64,000 nucleotides of DNA from Cytobacillus pseudoceanisediminis (GTDB taxonomy: Bacteria > Bacillota > Bacilli > Bacillales > Cytobacillaceae), in contig NZ_CP097350.1 of assembly GCF_023516215.1 (NCBI RefSeq), positions 278,542 to 342,541 on the forward strand, read 5' to 3'. Of this stretch, positions 9,236 through 18,525 are shown piece by piece. The notes below the pieces were generated by a model, which saw nothing but the letters and a program-made list of their open reading frames with translations, made no database searches and was not told where the DNA came from. How positions within the stretch are numbered: the first letter of the stretch is position 1; every line of letters begins with the position of its first letter. A program made the translations under genes and the position numbers.

Positions 9236-10336
9236 ATTCTATTAATATCAAAAGCTGATTGCGCCTGTTCCCATGACTTTCTTATTTCCTCATCGGATGG
9301 ATGAAGGTAAAAATTACTAGTAGTTTGAATTTGTGAATGACCTAACCGTTCTTGGACCTGTTTAATGTCTCTGGTTTTAAGGTAAAATAATGTAGCGTGT
9401 GTATGGCGAAACATATGTGGATTTACTTGTAACCCAGTTTTCTTGTTAAGACGCTTAAATAAAGAAGATACATCCTGGTAATTCATAGCCTCTCCTGTGT
9501 TCCTACCTCGTAACTTAACAAATAAAAAATTCGAATCAATATCAATTTCATCTAAAACTTCATATAAATAGTCATCATATGTATCCATTAATTCCTGAGA
9601 TATATAAATCTCTCTTTCACCGGTTTTCAACTTACCCCCATTTTCAAGTTCTCCTCGATCTACTAAACGTAATCTATGGCCATTCTTATGATCGAAAATA
9701 AAATCCTCTATAAATAATGAAAGAACCTCTCCAATACGTAACCCTGTTTCAAAAAGGACTTGGATTAAAAGCCTATCTCTAATATTTGTGGTTGCTGCTA
9801 ATAAGTTCTTAACATCCTCCTTAGACAAGATTTTTATCTTTTTCTTCGGTTCCTTAAGAATTAATATATTTCTGGTAGATGGTTTAGCTTTGTTTACATG
9901 ATGAAAAAAATCTTTATATCTTTTTTTCCTCCTAAATAGACTTGCTTTAACAATTTTTCAACCATGTCATTTTCTATTTCTTCGTTCCGATAGAGGTAGT
10001 CATAAAATCCTGTAACAACAGTTATTGTGTGATTAATTGACCTTTCTTTTCTCATTGATTTAGCTGGTTTAAGTGAGGTAATATAGGGACTTCTCAGCCA
10101 GGAGATAAAATCCCTTAAATCTTCTAATCTGACACTTTTATAATGTAATTTTTTTCGTAAAGGAAAGTGAAATAGTGTTTTAATGCGTAGCAATAACTCT
10201 TTTGTGTATTTGGGGCTTTCTTGGTAGCATCTAGGAATTTAAGGTATCTAATTACAACAACTTCAGGGTATCCATCATTATTAACTAATATATATCTTTT
10301 AACTTTCCCCTCTAAAATAACTTCTTGTACCCTCAA
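9232..10336 (-). pseudogene. tnpA: Tyrosine recombinase TnpA, Tn554 family, two frameshifts
   Basis: One recombinase of about 367 residues, read in three pieces. The SAM-like N-terminal domain runs from TTG 10336, after GGAGATG, to the T run at 10149-10155. The middle runs to the T run at 9921-9927. The catalytic part has ETGLRIGEV, HMFRHTHAT, RLGHSQIQTTSNFYLHP. Each break is repaired by adding one A in the coding strand, after which the protein is continuous (YEKKLHYKSV; GGKKRYKDFFHH). Either the gene is dead or the runs are miscounted. It stands at the left end of the transposon, as tnpA does in Tn554. Confidence 0.8.
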
Positions 10337-10527
10337 GACATCATCTCCTATAATACTTTTTAAGTTCGTTAAGAAAGAGGCATTACATTAGTGTTAATAC
10401 AATTGTACATATTATACATAATATACAATTAGAATTTAGTTAAGTTAAATAGAATATTATGTATTAAAAAAGAGGATAGATGGTTATATTCTAAACATAT
10501 TATCCTCTTATTATAATAGTATATTTA

Positions 10528-10593
10528 ATGAGCTTTGCTACACTTATCGTTGCCGTGATCGCTATAGGTATTTCTTCAAACAAAAAGAAGTAG
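10528..10593 (+). pseudogene. 5'-truncated holin-like type I toxin gene
   Basis: The frame reads MSFATLIVAVIAIGISSNKKK. Intact holin-like type I toxins of Bacillaceae have an extra N-terminal stretch (about 8-10 residues) before such a hydrophobic segment and end in Lys residues. No ribosome-binding site precedes this ATG. The upstream DNA is AT-rich and abuts the transposon end, so insertion probably removed the 5' end. The 3' structures expected of such loci (stem-loop over the stop codon and a later terminator) are still present. Family assignment is from pattern only. Confidence 0.5.
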
Positions 10594-10633
10594 CCTACCC
10601 TGCACATCGCCAAAATGTGAGTAGGACTACTTC
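10587..10633 (+). ncRNA. Stem-loop at the toxin stop codon (type I TA locus)
   Basis: GAAGTAG...CTACTTC, CCTAC...GTAGG and CACAT...ATGTG nest into one long stem. Such a structure overlapping the stop codon is seen in type I toxin loci, where it ends the mRNA or meets the antisense RNA. Confidence 0.5.
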
Positions 10634-10677
10634 TATTCAGGATTGGCCGCTGCACTTCATGCAGCTTGCTGTACATT

Positions 10678-10709
10678 GAGGTCCTGGTGACAGCCAGGAT
10701 CTCTTTTTT
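10678..10709 (+). terminator. Terminator, probably of the toxin/antitoxin RNA locus
   Basis: GAGGTCCTGG pairs with CCAGGATCTC and is followed by a T run. Confidence 0.7.
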
Positions 10710-10847
10710 AATATATGGACTTTATAGATAAATTATAAACATAAAATTTATAAGAAGTAAAGCAGACTATATAAACTTACAATCAACATTCAGATTAGGA
10801 TAGTCAATGAAAAGACAAATATGTTTATAAAAGGAATATTAAATTTT

Positions 10848-11633
10848 CTAAATAACCCCATATCTTTTTAGTGCATAATATATACCGTCTTGGCTAGATT
10901 TTTTAGTAACGAAATCAGCAACATTTTTTAGTTTTTCACTGCCATTTCCCATTGCTATACCAAGACCCACTAGCTCTAACATGTCAATATCATTTTCACC
11001 ATCCCCAAATGCGATAGCTTCCGATCTATCTATACCGAAAAATTGTAAAGTCTTCATTATAGCTAGAGATTTTGATACATCGACCTTTAAAATATTTAAC
11101 ACGTATGGATGCCACCTTTTAAATATTAAATCAGGGAACTTTATTTTATACCTTTCTACTGTTTCATCATTTGCAAACAGACAAAGCAAAAATACCTCTT
11201 GATCAAAAATAAAAGGATTGGTTTGTGGATATTCATTTAATGACAAAGTTTCTTTTAACGCATTAAGGATTTCTTTATCCTCTACTCCATTCATACTGAA
11301 ATCTTCAGTATAAAAAGATAGGGCGGAATTTTCTTCTTTCGCAAAATCAATAAGTTCCTTTATTATATTTTTTTCCATAGGAACCTTATGGATAATTTCT
11401 TTCCCGTGCTTAACATAGCCACCATTTGCGGTTATGAATGTCTCTATTCCAATGGACTTTAATTCTTTACACATTGATAATGGTCTACCGGTTGCAGCAA
11501 CTACCTTGAATCCTTTGCTTAATAATATTTTTATAGCTTCAATTGTGGACTGTGGAATATTTCCATTTTCATAGTTTGTAATAGTCCCATCCACATCGAA
11601 AAAAACAATTTTGTAAGCCTCAGAAGTACTCAT
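10848..11633 (-). CDS. Cof-type HAD-IIB sugar phosphatase
   Basis: 261 residues from an ATG with AGGGAG upstream; a longer frame lacks a ribosome-binding site. HAD motifs are complete: DVDGT near residue 12 (nucleophile Asp), ATGRP (motif II), a conserved Lys region in motif III, and GDGENDIDML (motif IV). The class IIB cap domain lies between motifs II and III. Members dephosphorylate sugar phosphates, often broadly. It stands alone between the transposon end and the replication region. Confidence 0.85.
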   Translation of the reverse strand: MSTSEAYKIVFFDVDGTITNYENGNIPQSTIEAIKILLSKGFKVVAATGRPLSMCKELKSIGIETFITANGGYVKHGKEIIHKVPMEKNIIKELIDFAKEENSALSFYTEDFSMNGVEDKEILNALKETLSLNEYPQTNPFIFDQEVFLLCLFANDETVERYKIKFPDLIFKRWHPYVLNILKVDVSKSLAIMKTLQFFGIDRSEAIAFGDGENDIDMLELVGLGIAMGNGSEKLKNVADFVTKKSSQDGIYYALKRYGVI

Positions 11634-11699
11634 AGCCACTACTCCCTTAATTAGTGAGATAATTTCTAATGAAAAAAACCTTTTTCCATATTTTACCAT

Positions 11700-12127
11700 A
11701 ATTGATAAGTGATTAGAAAAGTCTAACCCAATAATTGGAAGTTTATGGTTTTAGCCTATTTGTATTCCTATTTGCATTTTCGTGATCATTCATTATTCGA
11801 TAACAAGTAAACTTGATTAATGCTCATTTTTTAAATGATAAAAGTTCATATTTGATAATAAAGACATATAAATAATAAGAACAACAGAATTAGTAAAAAC
11901 ATCAAATTAAATAAGCCCTTTAACCATTTAACCACTTTCCCCTTCTCCCCCAAGGGTTTTACAATATCACCTATATGAAGCCATTCAAATAACTAAGAAT
12001 TTAACAGAAGCAAATAAAAGAAAATAACAAGTTAACAGTTTGTTTAATACAATGTATACAAACTCACAATAGAATTATTGAATTATTAAGTATTCCACAA
12101 GTGAATATTCGAAAGGGAGTTTGGAAT
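11700..12127. other. Non-coding stretch without recognised features
   Basis: AT-rich; no frame with a ribosome-binding site, no clear hairpin and no repeat shared with other parts of the window was seen. Confidence 0.5.
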
Positions 12128-12130
12128 AAA

Positions 12131-12160
12131 AAAAGAGGTTCCATAAATGGAACCTCTTTT
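12131..12160. terminator. Strong bidirectional terminator
   Basis: AAAAGAGGTTCCA pairs perfectly with TGGAACCTCTTTT across a 4-nt loop, flanked by A and T runs. It closes the minus-strand gene that follows. Confidence 0.85.
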
Positions 12161-12238
12161 TATAGCTGATTCAAATATTAAACATGAGAAATTGAAACGC
12201 CAAGAGCCTTGTAACAAGTAAATTTTTTACAAGGCTGT

Positions 12239-13351
12239 TTAGATATCAAATTTTGCGAATTCCGGTATTTCTCCAGTCAATTGATATTGTTCTACTTTAG
12301 CATCGTGAATTAATTCATATGGGATCTTCTTAAGTAAAGTTTTTATATCTTTACGGAAGGCTTTCCTGAAAAAGGCTCCCAGGGAATGTATTCTAAAAGT
12401 TGATTTAAGCACACTTTGTTCAGTTATGTAGGAACCAATACTATCTATGCAGCTAATAAAGTATCGCTTAATCGACTTTTCAAGATTAAAGGATTCATTA
12501 TTTTTAATAAATTTTACCTTATCATATACCTCTTGCTTAAAAGATAGCATGATGTCAAATTGGTCTCGAGGCTTGTATTTTATTTTATGACCATCAAGAA
12601 AATATATTAATTCATGGGAAAGCATTGCGATGAGATGATCAACTTTAAATTCACCGCTGCTTTGTTCTTTAACACAATCTTCTTTTAATGTAATCCATAC
12701 CTTTTTAACCCAAATCTGATTGCCACGGAACTGTAGGCCCTCAAATTTAACATCAAATAAAGGTTCCAGCAAAGCTAAAATTTCTCTAACCTTCTTCGCA
12801 TTTTTATTTAATTGCTTCTTTAAAGTTGACATGTTACGAGATTGTTTAAGCATTTTCAAGTCAATGTCTTCTCTTTTAGACATAGCTGTACGGAACTGGT
12901 TAAATAAAGACAACATTAACTCAATTGCTTCTGGGTTTGCTGTCCTAACCAATTCTGCGAGAATATTTGTATCAAAAAGAGAATGAGGAATCAGAAGGTA
13001 ATTTAGTTTACCTCCTTCCACGCCTGGATTATTGCACTTTTCAATGTCTTTTAACACTAAGACAGAGATTCCATTTTGGATCTCCTCTTTAACAAAGTGA
13101 TATTTCTCCAAATATAATTTCCCTGAATACAAAGAAGAATAAGGAATCTGGAGTTTTTTGGCCCAGTAAGAAAGGTTGAACTCTTTTAGAATACCTCTTT
13201 GGTTTTTCTCCAAGTCCAGTTGCTTGAGCATAGTTAGGTAGACAACATAAGCGGATGCTGGGGGCCGTTCAAACGTCTGGTCTCGCAACAAATGAAATTC
13301 TTTTAGTATAGATTGGTGCATTCTGAAACCGTCAATCTTCACTCTTTTCAT
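12239..13351 (-). CDS. Unknown protein next to the origin, possible replication protein
   Basis: 370 residues from ATG 13351, with AAAGGAG 7 nt upstream. Basic and helical throughout, with no membrane segment. An N-terminal segment (RGILKEFNLSYWAKKLQIPY) resembles a winged-helix unit, and the middle is rich in Leu and Lys. It diverges from the initiator candidate, and the iteron region lies between the two. Its own promoter would sit inside the repeats. That arrangement suggests a role in plasmid replication or copy control, but I recognise no family. Confidence 0.5.
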   Translation of the reverse strand: MKRVKIDGFRMHQSILKEFHLLRDQTFERPPASAYVVYLTMLKQLDLEKNQRGILKEFNLSYWAKKLQIPYSSLYSGKLYLEKYHFVKEEIQNGISVLVLKDIEKCNNPGVEGGKLNYLLIPHSLFDTNILAELVRTANPEAIELMLSLFNQFRTAMSKREDIDLKMLKQSRNMSTLKKQLNKNAKKVREILALLEPLFDVKFEGLQFRGNQIWVKKVWITLKEDCVKEQSSGEFKVDHLIAMLSHELIYFLDGHKIKYKPRDQFDIMLSFKQEVYDKVKFIKNNESFNLEKSIKRYFISCIDSIGSYITEQSVLKSTFRIHSLGAFFRKAFRKDIKTLLKKIPYELIHDAKVEQYQLTGEIPEFAKFDI

Positions 13352-13537
13352 GCTCAAGCTCCTTTCTAATTTATGTTTTGATTCTCTGAAATTTAAATAA
13401 AGACCAGGAACAAGAGATCTTTGTCCTGAATGCATATTAATCTCAAGATATAGCTTTTCTAAAGACAATTCTATTAATCTCTATTTGTTGAAATAAGTAT
13501 AACTCAATCGAAATTTGGAAAATGTTCCTCTCTAGAG

Positions 13538-14163
13538 AAAATGCACCACAAATAAAAGTGGATTAAACACTGGTATAATAAGCTTTTGGAAAAAGTTATT
13601 TATTTTTTCTTATACGATTACCGCTAGATTATGCACCAATAGATATAAAATGCACCATTTAAAATAAATGAACAACTATTAATAAACCTTTGATAAATGT
13701 GGATTTAACTCTAATGTTAATGATTATTTTTAAACGGGTTCCGCTATAATGTCTTTGAATTGGTGCATTTTAAGTTATGCAGCAGTCGCAGTAATTGATT
13801 TCAGTATTTGAACTTTCATTTGGTTTTTTTAATATTAATTACCAACTTTCTTTTTAAATCAAGGTTTTTAATCCATACAGGTTCCGCTAGATGCCCATCA
13901 AATGGTGCATTTTTAGTGGTGCGTTTTATTTTTATTTCTATACAGGTTCCGCTATAAATTCATATAGCCGGCTGTTAACCCCTACAACCTCCGCAGAGAA
14001 AAAGAGATATAATATCTATTAAACCCTTGATTTATAAGGGTTTATATAAGTTAGTTATATCAAAAGTGGTGCATTTCTTTTGAAAAGTGGTGCATTTTGA
14101 TTAGGCATGTCGGGTAAAATGGTGCATTTCTCGATTTTTTAATTTTTATTTGGTGCATTTTGA
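13538..14163. other. Putative plasmid replication origin with two iteron families
   Basis: About ten copies of GGTGCATTT are seen, mostly within TGGTGCATTTT. Three are inverted, near 13540, 13633 and 13650. The rest are direct, near 13761, 13902, 13917 (GTGGTGCGTTTT variant), 14067, 14088, 14120 and 14151. A second family, GGTTCCGCTATA or close variants, occurs near 13618, 13737, 13879 and 13944. The region is AT-rich and lies between two divergent genes, the usual layout of an iteron-regulated origin. The last iterons run up to the leader of the plus-strand operon. Confidence 0.75.
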
Positions 14164-14211
14164 TATTATTAAGAGGACAAATTCACCCCTTTTTCTAAGG
14201 AGGTTAGAAAA

Positions 14212-14463
14212 ATGAAATATGAAGACATACCAGAACATTTAATCCTAAATTATGAAGCTCTGAAAATTGTTCTTTTTGAGGAAGTTAAATCACTCTTTAT
14301 GGATCGCCCTCATGTTTTGTCAAAGTGGAGCAGCTTAGCGTATCAAATGACAAAAGAAGAAATATTAAATCAAAAGCCCACAGATGATATGCGTTCTTTT
14401 GGAGTGTTAATCTCCCTTTTACAGAAGCATTTTTTCACCAGAAACCAATTACTAAGGAAATGA
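14212..14463 (+). CDS. Small hypothetical protein upstream of the initiator
   Basis: 83 residues from ATG with AAGGAGG 9 nt upstream, a strong site. Its stop overlaps the start of the next gene by 4 nt (ATGA), so the two are translationally coupled. Helical and acidic at the N-terminus (MKYEDIPEHLILNYEAL), with no domain recognised. The position between the iterons and the initiator suggests a copy-control or accessory replication protein. Confidence 0.65.
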   Translation: MKYEDIPEHLILNYEALKIVLFEEVKSLFMDRPHVLSKWSSLAYQMTKEEILNQKPTDDMRSFGVLISLLQKHFFTRNQLLRK

Positions 14464-15932
14464 TCAAAGATGTTGTCTCCTCATCTGGTGACACGATAAA
14501 AGCATTTATAACAGGTCATCTGCACCAGGAGTTTCCTGAAGTCGAAGTGAAATATAGTTTTAACGACAATAAAATTGAAGAAGCGCTAGAGAAGGACTAT
14601 ATCCTTTCCAGCACGAATATGGATTTTCATCTAATGAGAGATATGGTTACGAAGAAGAATGATTTCAAAGAAGGCGAAGCAGGTTATCTAGCGACTGAAA
14701 TTATAGACAATCGAGGTAACGTTAAAGGGGTTGCTGAGCTGCGGCCGCATGAATTACAAACTGAATTAACGATAGAGCAGCAAGTATGGCTAGAAACCTT
14801 GGGTGAAACGCTTAACTCGTTAGATGACTTGACCGCGGATTTATTTGATTTGATATCATATTTATGGCTTACACAGCCAAAGTCGAGTGATGGATACATA
14901 GAGTTTCATAGTAATGATGCTTTGCGACTAAGAAATATTAAAAAGAGAAGTTTTGCTGGTAAAGAATTTGATTACCGGGAAGAAGACCGTTTTAACATTA
15001 TGAGAAGAGTAGCGGCACTCTCAAGTATTTGGGTATCCTTAGGTGATCAGACTATTAAGATTGTAAATACGGAAGGCCTTCAAGATAGCGAGCTGTATAA
15101 ATTTAAGGATTTCCAGAAGATGTTTGAAATAGGAAAAATACGTATAGCCTATGATAAGAACACAGGAGAAGCTAAAGGAATATATGCTGTCCAGGTGCGC
15201 CCTACTTCTATTCTAACTCCTTATCTGGAAGGTCCTAAAAAGACACTTGGTATATTAGATTTAAAGGTCTTTAAATACAGCCATACCAGCCAAAGAGCTC
15301 ATAAACGGCTGACAAGGTATTTAAACCTCCAATGGAGGATCAGAACGGTTAGGAACACGCTTGGGCAGCCATTTAAGGTAGGAACTCTTTTAAAAGAAAT
15401 GGACTTCTCCTCCCGTTATACTGGAGTTGCACTGAGGGATAAATTTGAAAACACTTTGGATGATCTCCAGGCTGATGGTGTTATAAAAAAATGGATGTAT
15501 TTAGATGAATTAGACGAAGAAATGGTAGGAAAACGAAACTGGGTTAAAGAATACTGGAGTAAGTTAAATGTACATATTTTGCCGGCTGATTATATTGTAA
15601 AGGAAAACAGAAAGATTCTTTCATCGCAACCAGTGACAAACAAAAGATTAATCGAAACATCTATAGCGCAAAGTGCAGCAGATATTGAATTAGTACCAAG
15701 CGGACATTCTATGGCTATACAAAGCGCAAAAGATTCACAAGAGCCGATTACTTTAACTCCTGAAAAAATGAAGGAAGCTTTGGAGTTTTTAAATATTAGC
15801 ATCCGGCAAGCATCTGAGGAAATAGGCATTGCTCACACTACCCTATCGCGCTATATAAAAAGGGAAAATAAAAGACAGAATAAGAAAAACGATGAGAAAA
15901 TGTTGAATTGGCTGAAGCAAAAGCTTAATTAA
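14460..15932 (+). CDS. Putative plasmid replication initiator
   Basis: 490 residues, directly downstream of the iterons and coupled to the small gene before it. The middle part (about residues 110-380) is a helical, winged-helix-rich region as in plasmid initiators, including IEFHSNDALRLRNIKKRS and the basic stretch QRAHKRLTRYLNLQWRIR. The C-terminus holds a clear helix-turn-helix (IRQASEEIGIAHTTLSRYI, about residues 450-468) like those of resolvases. Position, length and the iterons argue for initiator; I cannot name a Rep family from sequence alone. Confidence 0.65.
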   Translation: MIKDVVSSSGDTIKAFITGHLHQEFPEVEVKYSFNDNKIEEALEKDYILSSTNMDFHLMRDMVTKKNDFKEGEAGYLATEIIDNRGNVKGVAELRPHELQTELTIEQQVWLETLGETLNSLDDLTADLFDLISYLWLTQPKSSDGYIEFHSNDALRLRNIKKRSFAGKEFDYREEDRFNIMRRVAALSSIWVSLGDQTIKIVNTEGLQDSELYKFKDFQKMFEIGKIRIAYDKNTGEAKGIYAVQVRPTSILTPYLEGPKKTLGILDLKVFKYSHTSQRAHKRLTRYLNLQWRIRTVRNTLGQPFKVGTLLKEMDFSSRYTGVALRDKFENTLDDLQADGVIKKWMYLDELDEEMVGKRNWVKEYWSKLNVHILPADYIVKENRKILSSQPVTNKRLIETSIAQSAADIELVPSGHSMAIQSAKDSQEPITLTPEKMKEALEFLNISIRQASEEIGIAHTTLSRYIKRENKRQNKKNDEKMLNWLKQKLN

Positions 15933-15952
15933 ACCTAAAAAGGATGAACCCG

Positions 15953-16216
15953 TTGGAAATTGTGATTGAAACAATATTGAACATTGAAGGTAACAGGGGG
16001 TTAAGAAGAGGTACTTTTCATGTCCTTGATCGTGAGTTTAAGAAAAATCCTACTTTTACAGCGGCAGTAACAGCATATGAATGGATACAGTCTCAAATAA
16101 GGGAAAGTGGCTTTAGACAAACTGTAATTGAAAAAGTGACATGGAATGAAAATAACGATATTACAGAAGACGTAAAGCAAATTAGACCAATAATAAAAGA
16201 TGACTTACCATTTTAA
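15953..16216 (+). CDS. Hypothetical protein in the replication operon
   Basis: 87 residues if TTG 15953 is used, with AAAAAGG 9 nt upstream; the ATG at 15944 overlaps that ribosome-binding site and would add three residues. Small mixed alpha/beta protein (TAAVTAYEWIQSQIRES) with an acidic tail; no family recognised. It lies 20 bp after the initiator and ends in a terminator, so it is the last gene of that operon. Confidence 0.6.
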   Translation: MEIVIETILNIEGNRGLRRGTFHVLDREFKKNPTFTAAVTAYEWIQSQIRESGFRQTVIEKVTWNENNDITEDVKQIRPIIKDDLPF

Positions 16217-16250
16217 AAAGGCCAAACTCATAGAAGAGTTTGGCCTTTTT
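16215..16250 (+). terminator. Terminator of the replication operon
   Basis: AAAAAGGCCAAACTC pairs perfectly with GAGTTTGGCCTTTTT over a 6-nt loop; works in both directions. Confidence 0.9.
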
Positions 16251-16332
16251 CTTCAGTGGACTAAAATAAGAATAGACTAACTAAAGAGGAAAATGTTCCT
16301 TCTTTCATATATTTTCCACAAAGTTTAGATGC

Positions 16333-17271
16333 TTACTCTCCAACCATACCATCATTGTCATTATCTCGCATATACGGGTATAACCAATGATCGCTCATTA
16401 TTGGCATACTGTAACCTGCATCTTTTGCTTCTTGAATAGTTACCTGGCCGTTGCCATTTGTATCGACACTAGAAATATCACCTTTTTTGTTTGAGCTAAT
16501 TGAATTTGAAGGTTTGCTACCTGTTAAACCAAGCGATTCGTTTACTTTATCAGGGTTGACATTGTCGAATTTATCAACAATCTTATTCCCTTTTAAAGTA
16601 TAGGTATATTGATAATGTGAAGGAATCTGCGTTTCCGTATTAGGATATGTGATTAATGCTTCAAAGTCAGTAGCTCCACCCGCTTTACGAATTGCGTCTT
16701 CCATATAAGCTTGGTCACCGTGACGGTTGAGTGTGCTTTCTTGTGGAGTAATATTGTAAGCATTCGATACCCCACCCATAGAATCTGCGATAATGTGTCC
16801 TTCGTCCATATCGTCTCTTTCAACACCTGTAACTTTTGCCTCATCAGAGTAGTATCTGCCAGACGGTAATACAGGTTCTGTACTGTCATCTTGTAGAATA
16901 ATTTCATCGGCAATGACACGCACTAGTTGTCCGTGTTCATTTGTAAACGCCCAATATTTACGATCTCCAAAGCCAATATCAACAACTATGTTAGATTGAC
17001 GATATCCAGATAAATCTCCACCATCAACTTCAATCAATTTGTATCCTGGGAACAGTTCATTATTTTGTTGGGCTGGAGCTTCCTTTTCTACTGGTTCATC
17101 AACAATTGTAGTAGTTTCTACTTTCTCAGTTTTCTCTTGATTGCTATTTTCGGTTGTATGAACTGTGGTTACTTGCGAATCTGTTTTTTCTTCTGTAACA
17201 GATACATCTTCTGTGTTCGTACATCCAACCATAAAGATAATCGCAAAAAGCAAGGTTAAATAGTTTTTCAT
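16333..17271 (-). CDS. Secreted DNA/RNA non-specific endonuclease, lipoprotein with EF-hand tail
   Basis: 312 residues. A lipoprotein signal ends at MVGC (Cys 17), followed by a Thr/Glu-rich linker to about residue 72. The nuclease domain follows, with DMDEGHIIADSMGG at residues 154-167 and a conserved Asn/His region (NITPQESTLNRHGD). This is the Endonuclease_NS_2 type of metal-dependent nuclease. The C-terminus carries two calcium-loop-like motifs, DTNGNGQVT and DNDNDGMVGE, as in Excalibur or EF-hand tails of extracellular Bacillus nucleases. It would be anchored on the outer face of the membrane and degrade extracellular nucleic acids. Confidence 0.8.
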   Translation of the reverse strand: MKNYLTLLFAIIFMVGCTNTEDVSVTEEKTDSQVTTVHTTENSNQEKTEKVETTTIVDEPVEKEAPAQQNNELFPGYKLIEVDGGDLSGYRQSNIVVDIGFGDRKYWAFTNEHGQLVRVIADEIILQDDSTEPVLPSGRYYSDEAKVTGVERDDMDEGHIIADSMGGVSNAYNITPQESTLNRHGDQAYMEDAIRKAGGATDFEALITYPNTETQIPSHYQYTYTLKGNKIVDKFDNVNPDKVNESLGLTGSKPSNSISSNKKGDISSVDTNGNGQVTIQEAKDAGYSMPIMSDHWLYPYMRDNDNDGMVGE

Positions 17272-17439
17272 TCTTGTACCCCTTATAATAACTTAAATCA
17301 CATTTAAGTGTATTTTATCATAATGTTTATCTCTGAATTATATTTAATTACATACGAAAGGAAATTAAGCAATCGAAGATTATATTATTCTACGACATAA
17401 GAAATGAGCTGGTTTATCAGCTATTAGTATTAAAGAAAA

Positions 17440-17478
17440 GCACCCGTTAGTTTAAGTACATTTCTTCACAAACTTTAG
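17440..17478 (-). repeat. Second repeat type, copy A
   Basis: ACCCGTTAGTTTAAGT and TTCTTCACAAACTTTA lie just after the alpha/beta hydrolase gene. A close copy is at 27496-27533. The opening GCACCCGTT also follows the main array repeat near 31625 and 38431. Confidence 0.6.
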
Positions 17479-17506
17479 AAAAAAACGATGGTGGATGCTA
17501 TATCTC

Positions 17507-18376
17507 CTAAAGCAATTGACTCGAGTTACTTTTTACTGTCAATCTTTTAAAATCAGAAACCATTTCATCAAATTTATTTTTCTGCTCTAAAAATGGGGAG
17601 TGATTACTTCCTTCAAATATAAATAATCTTGAGTTTCTTATACCTTCGTTGATTTCTTCAGAAAAAACCAAAGGGCATTGTGCATCATATTTTCCACAAA
17701 AAACAATCGTGGGGGTTATTACATTTGGCAGCTCGCTTTGGATATCAAAATTGGGTAGGTCTTTAAACGAATAGTAATTTAATCTCTTTTGCACAACTTT
17801 CCCACTACTTGGTTTTGAGAAGTATTCATCCCATCTTTCAGGACTATGTAATGACATACTTGTCCATTCCTTACTAGCTTCTCTTCTCTCTTCCTTAGTT
17901 GAGGTTGGAGACTTTAGTATTGAGAAAATCTCCTTTAATCGTTTATTTAAAGGACTTTTTGGACAATACATACTTCCTTCGTGTTCCATATACCGCCTTG
18001 AAGATGCTGCACCTCCAACTAATAACCTCTCAAGAGAATGTGGGTACTTTAAAGCATAAACTAAACCTAACATTCCTCCGGTTGAATGTCCTGCAAAACT
18101 CCATTGTTTATAATTTAGTGCTTCCCTAATCGCCTCCAAGTCTTTGACACTTTCACTTATACTGAGATCGGCATCACAAGAAACTTTGTCAGATTTACCA
18201 GCTTCTTTTAAATTGATCAAATACACCTTGAAATGCTTTACGAAAGAATCAGCAAAATAGTTACCTAATTCATTAAACTCAGTATATAAATGGGTAATAC
18301 AAAGAGCTTCTCCACTTCCTTGAGTAAAGTATTCAAATTTCCCTCTAGATGTCTGAACGAAATTTTTCTCCCACAT
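17507..18376 (-). CDS. Alpha/beta hydrolase, proline-iminopeptidase-like
   Basis: 289 residues. The nucleophile elbow GHSTGG lies near residue 96, the acid in GKYDAQCP near residue 230 and the His in EGSNHSPF near residue 258, giving a complete catalytic triad of the alpha/beta hydrolase fold. No signal peptide. Substrate is unknown: hydrolases of this size include esterases and iminopeptidases. Single-gene unit bounded by repeats on both sides, as for the other array genes. Confidence 0.8.
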   Translation of the reverse strand: MWEKNFVQTSRGKFEYFTQGSGEALCITHLYTEFNELGNYFADSFVKHFKVYLINLKEAGKSDKVSCDADLSISESVKDLEAIREALNYKQWSFAGHSTGGMLGLVYALKYPHSLERLLVGGAASSRRYMEHEGSMYCPKSPLNKRLKEIFSILKSPTSTKEERREASKEWTSMSLHSPERWDEYFSKPSSGKVVQKRLNYYSFKDLPNFDIQSELPNVITPTIVFCGKYDAQCPLVFSEEINEGIRNSRLFIFEGSNHSPFLEQKNKFDEMVSDFKRLTVKSNSSQLL

Positions 18377-18450
18377 ACTAATCCCCCTTCAACTCAATAA
18401 AATAGGACTTGAATAGTTTCTATGATACGTATGGGGAATCCTCCCTGTTC

Positions 18451-18501
18451 AACTAAACCGCCCCGTTTGTTAAATAAGAAAAAGCTGCCTAATTAGCAGC
18501 T
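18451..18501 (-). repeat. Array repeat 1
   Basis: AACTAAACCGCCCCGTTTGT, then TAAATAAGAAA and hairpin AGCTGCCTAATTAGCAGCT. On the minus strand the hairpin plus T-rich tail can end transcription of the nucleotidyltransferase gene. Confidence 0.85.
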
Positions 18502-18525
18502 GTTCTTGGAATATGGTTGGAATAG

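Larger units (their letters stand above)
1..10520 (-). mobile_element. Tn554-family transposon with arsenic-resistance cargo (one end in view)
   Basis: The gene order tnpA-tnpB-tnpC followed by resistance genes on the same strand is the Tn554 plan, and arsenic cargo is known in this family. The tnpA-side end should lie between 10337 and about 10528, where a truncated toxin gene begins. The other end is not visible and lies beyond base 1 or somewhere in the first kilobase. Tn554 elements lack terminal inverted repeats and target duplications, so the borders cannot be fixed from this window alone. Confidence 0.6.

Noticed and set aside
10430..10510. Terminal inverted repeat of the Tn554-type element
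   Set aside because: AAGAGGATA...TATCCTCTT forms a hairpin, but this family has no terminal inverted repeats; it is more likely a terminator.
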